Assembly (NCBI RefSeq): GCF_902498195.1 | Contig: NZ_CABVIY010000006.1 | Coordinates: 124,001 to 188,000 of the forward strand | Length of the DNA: 64,000 nt | Source of the DNA: Pseudomonas fluorescens | GTDB taxonomy: Bacteria > Pseudomonadota > Gammaproteobacteria > Pseudomonadales > Pseudomonadaceae | Reading direction: 5' to 3' | Shown here: positions 61,165 through 64,000 of the stretch, piece after piece | Layout: each line of letters begins with the position of its first letter | How positions within the stretch are numbered: position 1 is the first letter of the stretch | Translations under genes and position numbers: made by a program | Notes under the pieces: generated by a model | What the model was told of the DNA's origin: nothing | What the model saw: only the letters and a program-made list of their open reading frames with translations | Databases searched by the model: none

Positions 61165-62168
61165 CAGTTGCGGCGCTTGAGCTGGTCGGTGAGCGAGGTC
61201 GGCAGGCCCTTGATGATCAGGGTGCCGGCTTCTTCGTCGTACTCGATTTTCGAGCCCAGCAAGTGCGCCTCGAAACTGATCGACAACCCTTCGGCGCGAC
61301 CGGTGAAGCGGCGGAACTGGTTGAGGGTACGTTTATCGGCCGGGATCTCCGGCGACAGGCCGTAGTCCTTGTTGCGGATGTGGTCGTAAAAGGCCTTTGG
61401 CCGTTCCTCGTCGATCAGTTCCGACAGTTCTTCCAGGCCCATGGGTTCGCCGAGCTTGGCCTGGCTGCTGGCGTAATCCACCAGGGTCTTGGTTTTCTCT
61501 CGGGCCGACTCTTCCGGCAGGTCTTCGCTTTCAACGAAGTCACTGAAGGCCTTGAGCAGGGTGCGGGTTTCGCCCGGGCCATCGACGCCTTCCTGGCAGC
61601 CGATGAAGTCGCGGAAATACTCCGATACCTTTTTGCCGTTCTTGCCTTTGATGAACGAAATGTACTGCTTGGATTGCTTGTTGTTCTGCCATTCCGAGAC
61701 GTTGATCCGCGCCGCCAGATGCAGCTGGCCCAGGTCCAGGTGCCGGGACGGGGTGACGTCCAGTTGCTCGGTCACCGCGACGCCTTCGCTGTGGTGCAGC
61801 AGGGCGATCGCCAGGTAGTCGGTCATTCCTTGCTGGTAATGGGCGAACAGGACGTGGCCGCCGACCGACAGGTTGGATTCTTCCATCAGCTTTTGCAGGT
61901 GTTCCACCGCTACACGGCTGAAGGCGGTGAAGTCCTGGCCGCCGTCCAGGTATTCCTTCAGCCAGCCGCTGAACGGAAAGGCACCGGACTCCGGATGAAA
62001 CAAACCCCAGGCTTTGCCCTGTTTGGCGTTATAGCTTTCGTTGAGGTCGGCGAGCATGTTCTCGATGGCGGCGGACTCGGTCAGTTCAGAGTCGCGGGCG
62101 TGGAGAACTGCGGGTGTGCCGTCGGGTTTTTTGTCGATCAGGTGGACGATGCAATGGCGGATCGGCAT
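61164..62168 (-). CDS. ndpA: NdpA/YejK nucleoid-associated protein
   Basis: 334 residues from the ATG at 62168 (MPIRHCIVHLIDKKPDG), the usual family length; GAGAAG precedes it. It contains AIENMLADLNESYNAKQGKAWG and the conserved WQNNKQSKQYISFIKGKNGKK block. YejK-type proteins bind the nucleoid and are widely conserved in gamma-proteobacteria. The upstream in-frame extension to 62291 lacks a ribosome site. It is divergent from the HU gene. Confidence 0.92.
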   Translation of the reverse strand: MPIRHCIVHLIDKKPDGTPAVLHARDSELTESAAIENMLADLNESYNAKQGKAWGLFHPESGAFPFSGWLKEYLDGGQDFTAFSRVAVEHLQKLMEESNLSVGGHVLFAHYQQGMTDYLAIALLHHSEGVAVTEQLDVTPSRHLDLGQLHLAARINVSEWQNNKQSKQYISFIKGKNGKKVSEYFRDFIGCQEGVDGPGETRTLLKAFSDFVESEDLPEESAREKTKTLVDYASSQAKLGEPMGLEELSELIDEERPKAFYDHIRNKDYGLSPEIPADKRTLNQFRRFTGRAEGLSISFEAHLLGSKIEYDEEAGTLIIKGLPTSLTDQLKRRN

Positions 62169-62562
62169 GGGCTTCTCGGCTGGTTGTAGAGAGCAGGGCG
62201 GGCTCCCCGAAAAAGCGCCCAGTGTACCGCAACCATTGGTTTTGGAGCGGTACGAAGGGCAATTGCACGGTAACCGGCAGCCCTTATGCATTTTTTTGCC
62301 GATTTAGAGCAATAAAGCTGACCAAATGGGTAGCTAGAGGCGGATATTTCCCCGTCTCTGTGCTAGTTTTGCCCGGTCTTGCGCGAAGTCACTGCGTTAA
62401 GCGTGCAGTCAGCATTTGTCAGGTCGAACCAAACCCTGATTTCGGCATCTATAACCCGACTCGTCGCGGTTATCGCCGAGGGTGCCAGATCCAGAAGATC
62501 GGGCTCGATGGCTGACACTGCACTCTGCAATCCATATGAATTTGATAGGGAAGGAACACTAC
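62169..62562. promoter_or_regulatory. Divergent region between ndpA and the HU gene, 394 bases
   Basis: No coding frame is supported. It must hold the promoters of both genes. I found no convincing paired -35/-10 for either and no repeat element. Confidence 0.5.
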
Positions 62563-62844
62563 ATGGCTCTTACTAAAGACCAACTGATCGCCGACATCGC
62601 TGAAGCTATCGACGCGCCAAAAACCACCGCGCGTAACGCTCTGGACCAACTGGGCCAAATCGTTGCCGATCAGCTGGAAAACGGCGGCGAAATCACTTTG
62701 CCAGGCATCGGCAAACTGAAAGTGACTGAGCGTCCTGCCCGTACCGGCCGTAACCCTTCGACTGGCGCTGCCATCGAAATCCCTGCAAAGAAAGTGATCA
62801 AGCTGGTTGTGGCCAAGGGCCTGACCGACGCTGTGAACAAGTAA
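62563..62844 (+). CDS. HU-family DNA-binding protein
   Basis: 93 residues from the ATG at 62563 (AAGGAA 8 bases upstream). The sequence has the HU fold, with the beta-arm region ERPARTGRNPSTGAAIEIPAK, whose RNPxTG motif contains the DNA-intercalating Pro. HU bends and compacts DNA. A strong terminator follows, so it is monocistronic. The longer upstream reading has no ribosome site. Confidence 0.94.
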   Translation: MALTKDQLIADIAEAIDAPKTTARNALDQLGQIVADQLENGGEITLPGIGKLKVTERPARTGRNPSTGAAIEIPAKKVIKLVVAKGLTDAVNK

Positions 62845-62853
62845 GACGCAGTG

Positions 62854-62894
62854 AAAAAAACCGTGCGCCGGAGCGATCCGGGCACGGTTTTTTT
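62854..62894 (+). terminator. Rho-independent terminator of the HU gene
   Basis: AAAAACCGTGC and GCACGGTTTTTTT form the stem, with a run of Ts, 10 bases after the stop. Confidence 0.9.
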
Positions 62895-62927
62895 GTGCCT
62901 GCGATTCAGCACGCAACGCAGAACCCA

Positions 62928-62951
62928 TGTGGGAGCGGGCTTGCTCCCACG
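62928..62951. repeat. Single shortened REP hairpin
   Basis: TGTGGGAGC-GGGCTT-GCTCCCAC is a compact hairpin resembling one REP arm folded on itself; the second arm is absent. It lies between the HU and rlmF genes. Confidence 0.75.
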
Positions 62952-62966
62952 AGGGATCTGGGTCGG

Positions 62967-63992
62967 TTAGTCGGTTTTGCGCGCCCAACGCTCGCGCCAA
63001 ACCTGCTGCTGCGCTGGCGTCTGGAACGTCCAGGCCACGAAACGGCTCTGCTTCTGGCCCTGGGACATTTCCACCACCTGGCTTTCCAGCGCGCCGGCCT
63101 TCTTCAGCGCGGTCTGGATCGCAGGCAGATTCGACGCTTTGGACACCAGGGTGCTGAACCACAACACCTGCTGAGCCACCTGGGCACTCTCGCTGATCAA
63201 TTGCGTGACGAATCGCGCCTCCCCGCCTTCGCACCACAACTCCGCCGCCTGACCGCCGAAATTCAGCACCGGCAGTTTGCGTTTCGGATCGGCCTTGCCC
63301 AACGCGCGCCATTTACGGCTGCTGCCGCGGGTGGCTTCCTCCAGGGACGCGTGGAACGGTGGATTGCACATCGTCAGGTCAAAACGTTCGGCGTTCTCCA
63401 GCAGGCCCAGCAAGATCTGTTTACGGTTGCTCTGCTGGCGAACCTGGATAGCCTTGTTCAAACCATTGGACTGGATGATGGCCTTGGCCGCGGCGATGGC
63501 GGTGGCATCGACTTCCGAGCCGAGGAACTGCCAGCGGTAGTCGCTGTGGCCGATCAGTGGGTACACGCAGTTGGCGCCCATGCCGATGTCCAGCACCTTC
63601 ACGGCCGCGCCACGGGGGATCACGCCGTCATTGCCGTCGGCCAGCAGGTCGGCGAGAAAATGCACGTAATCGGCCCGACCCGGAACCGGTGGGCACAGGT
63701 AATCCGCTGGAATGTCCCAATGGGCGATGCCGTAGAACGACTTGAGCAGCGCCCGGTTGAACACCCGTACCGCGTCCGGGCTGGCGAAGTCGATGCTTTC
63801 CTTGCCGTACGGATTGATGATCACGAACTTCGCCAGTTCCGGCGTGCTTTTGATCAGCGCCGGGAAGTCGTAGCGACCCTGATGGCGATTGCGCGGATGC
63901 AGGCTGGCCTTTTCGCGTGGCTCCACGGCTTTGGCCGGGGTCGCGGATTCAGGCTTTTTACGCGCAGGTTTGGGTGTACGAGGGGTGTTCAT
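62967..63992 (-). CDS. rlmF: RlmF: 23S rRNA (adenine-1618-N6)-methyltransferase
   Basis: 341 residues. A Lys/Pro-rich N-terminal tail (about 1-30) precedes HPRNRHQGRYDFPAL, the RlmF signature. The SAM site is VLDIGMGANCVYPLIG and the catalytic motif NPPFHASLEEA. It methylates A1618 of 23S rRNA. The ATG is 8 bases from the window end. It converges on the HU gene. Confidence 0.94.
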   Translation of the reverse strand: MNTPRTPKPARKKPESATPAKAVEPREKASLHPRNRHQGRYDFPALIKSTPELAKFVIINPYGKESIDFASPDAVRVFNRALLKSFYGIAHWDIPADYLCPPVPGRADYVHFLADLLADGNDGVIPRGAAVKVLDIGMGANCVYPLIGHSDYRWQFLGSEVDATAIAAAKAIIQSNGLNKAIQVRQQSNRKQILLGLLENAERFDLTMCNPPFHASLEEATRGSSRKWRALGKADPKRKLPVLNFGGQAAELWCEGGEARFVTQLISESAQVAQQVLWFSTLVSKASNLPAIQTALKKAGALESQVVEMSQGQKQSRFVAWTFQTPAQQQVWRERWARKTD

Positions 63993-64000
63993 GGGCGTGG

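Noticed and set aside
62482..62562. Longer HU reading frame
   Set aside because: HU proteins start directly at the MALTKDQ-type sequence, and AAGGAA precedes that ATG.
8212..62951. Repeated palindromes that might be taken for CRISPR or transposon ends
   Set aside because: The copies are dispersed as inverted pairs, not as regularly spaced direct repeats, and have no cas or transposase gene nearby. They fit Pseudomonas REP elements.

Overview
The window is chromosomal DNA of a Pseudomonas, most likely of the P. fluorescens group. The evidence is a complete alginate operon (algD to algA), a dauBAR/rhlB neighbourhood ordered as I recall it in P. aeruginosa, high-GC genes with shadow ORFs on the opposite strand, and many copies of the fluorescens-type REP inverted-repeat elements. 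No tRNA, rRNA, CRISPR array, prophage or insertion sequence was seen.

Layout. 1-1158: OprD-family porin cut by the window edge, then a small secreted protein. 1777-8088: a four-gene operon (adaptor, RND pump, response regulator, sensor kinase) that couples an efflux pump to its own two-component system. 8314-14446: a LysR regulator divergent from an outer-membrane-factor/FUSC/DUF1656/HlyD operon, resembling aaeR-aaeXAB. 14559-15896: a short-chain dehydrogenase and an unknown membrane-anchored protein. 16191-32920: the 12-gene alginate operon on the minus strand. AlgD makes GDP-mannuronate and AlgA supplies GDP-mannose. Alg8 and Alg44 polymerise in the inner membrane. AlgG, AlgX, AlgL and AlgK form the periplasmic part and AlgE is the exit channel. 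AlgI, AlgJ, AlgF and AlgX O-acetylate the polymer. About 800 bases of AT-richer DNA upstream of algD carry the likely promoter.

33731-38939: yaaA, a polysaccharide deacetylase-like protein, a PIN-PhoH ATPase and moaCDE for molybdopterin. 39231-43043: an arginine-type binding protein facing dauBAR; both promoters carry the same 13-base palindrome, a good candidate DauR operator. 43171-45420: RhlB-type helicase and a carboxylesterase. 45889-50067: the aapJQMP amino-acid ABC transporter behind an apparent sigma-54 promoter. 50312-52262: a FadR-type regulator and a CynX/NimT-type MFS permease.

52384-58553: a chaperone-usher fimbrial cluster with two DUF1120 proteins and a divergent RcsB/FixJ-like regulator, with visibly lower GC at its edges. 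58857-63992: housekeeping and small genes (NTF2-like, GIY-YIG, GST-like, membrane glutaredoxin, NdpA, HU, RlmF).

The most unusual observation is a complete 90-base REP pair lying in frame inside the signal-peptide region of algK. Three more REP pairs sit between other alginate genes. Functional names rest on motif recognition and gene order; no database search was possible.
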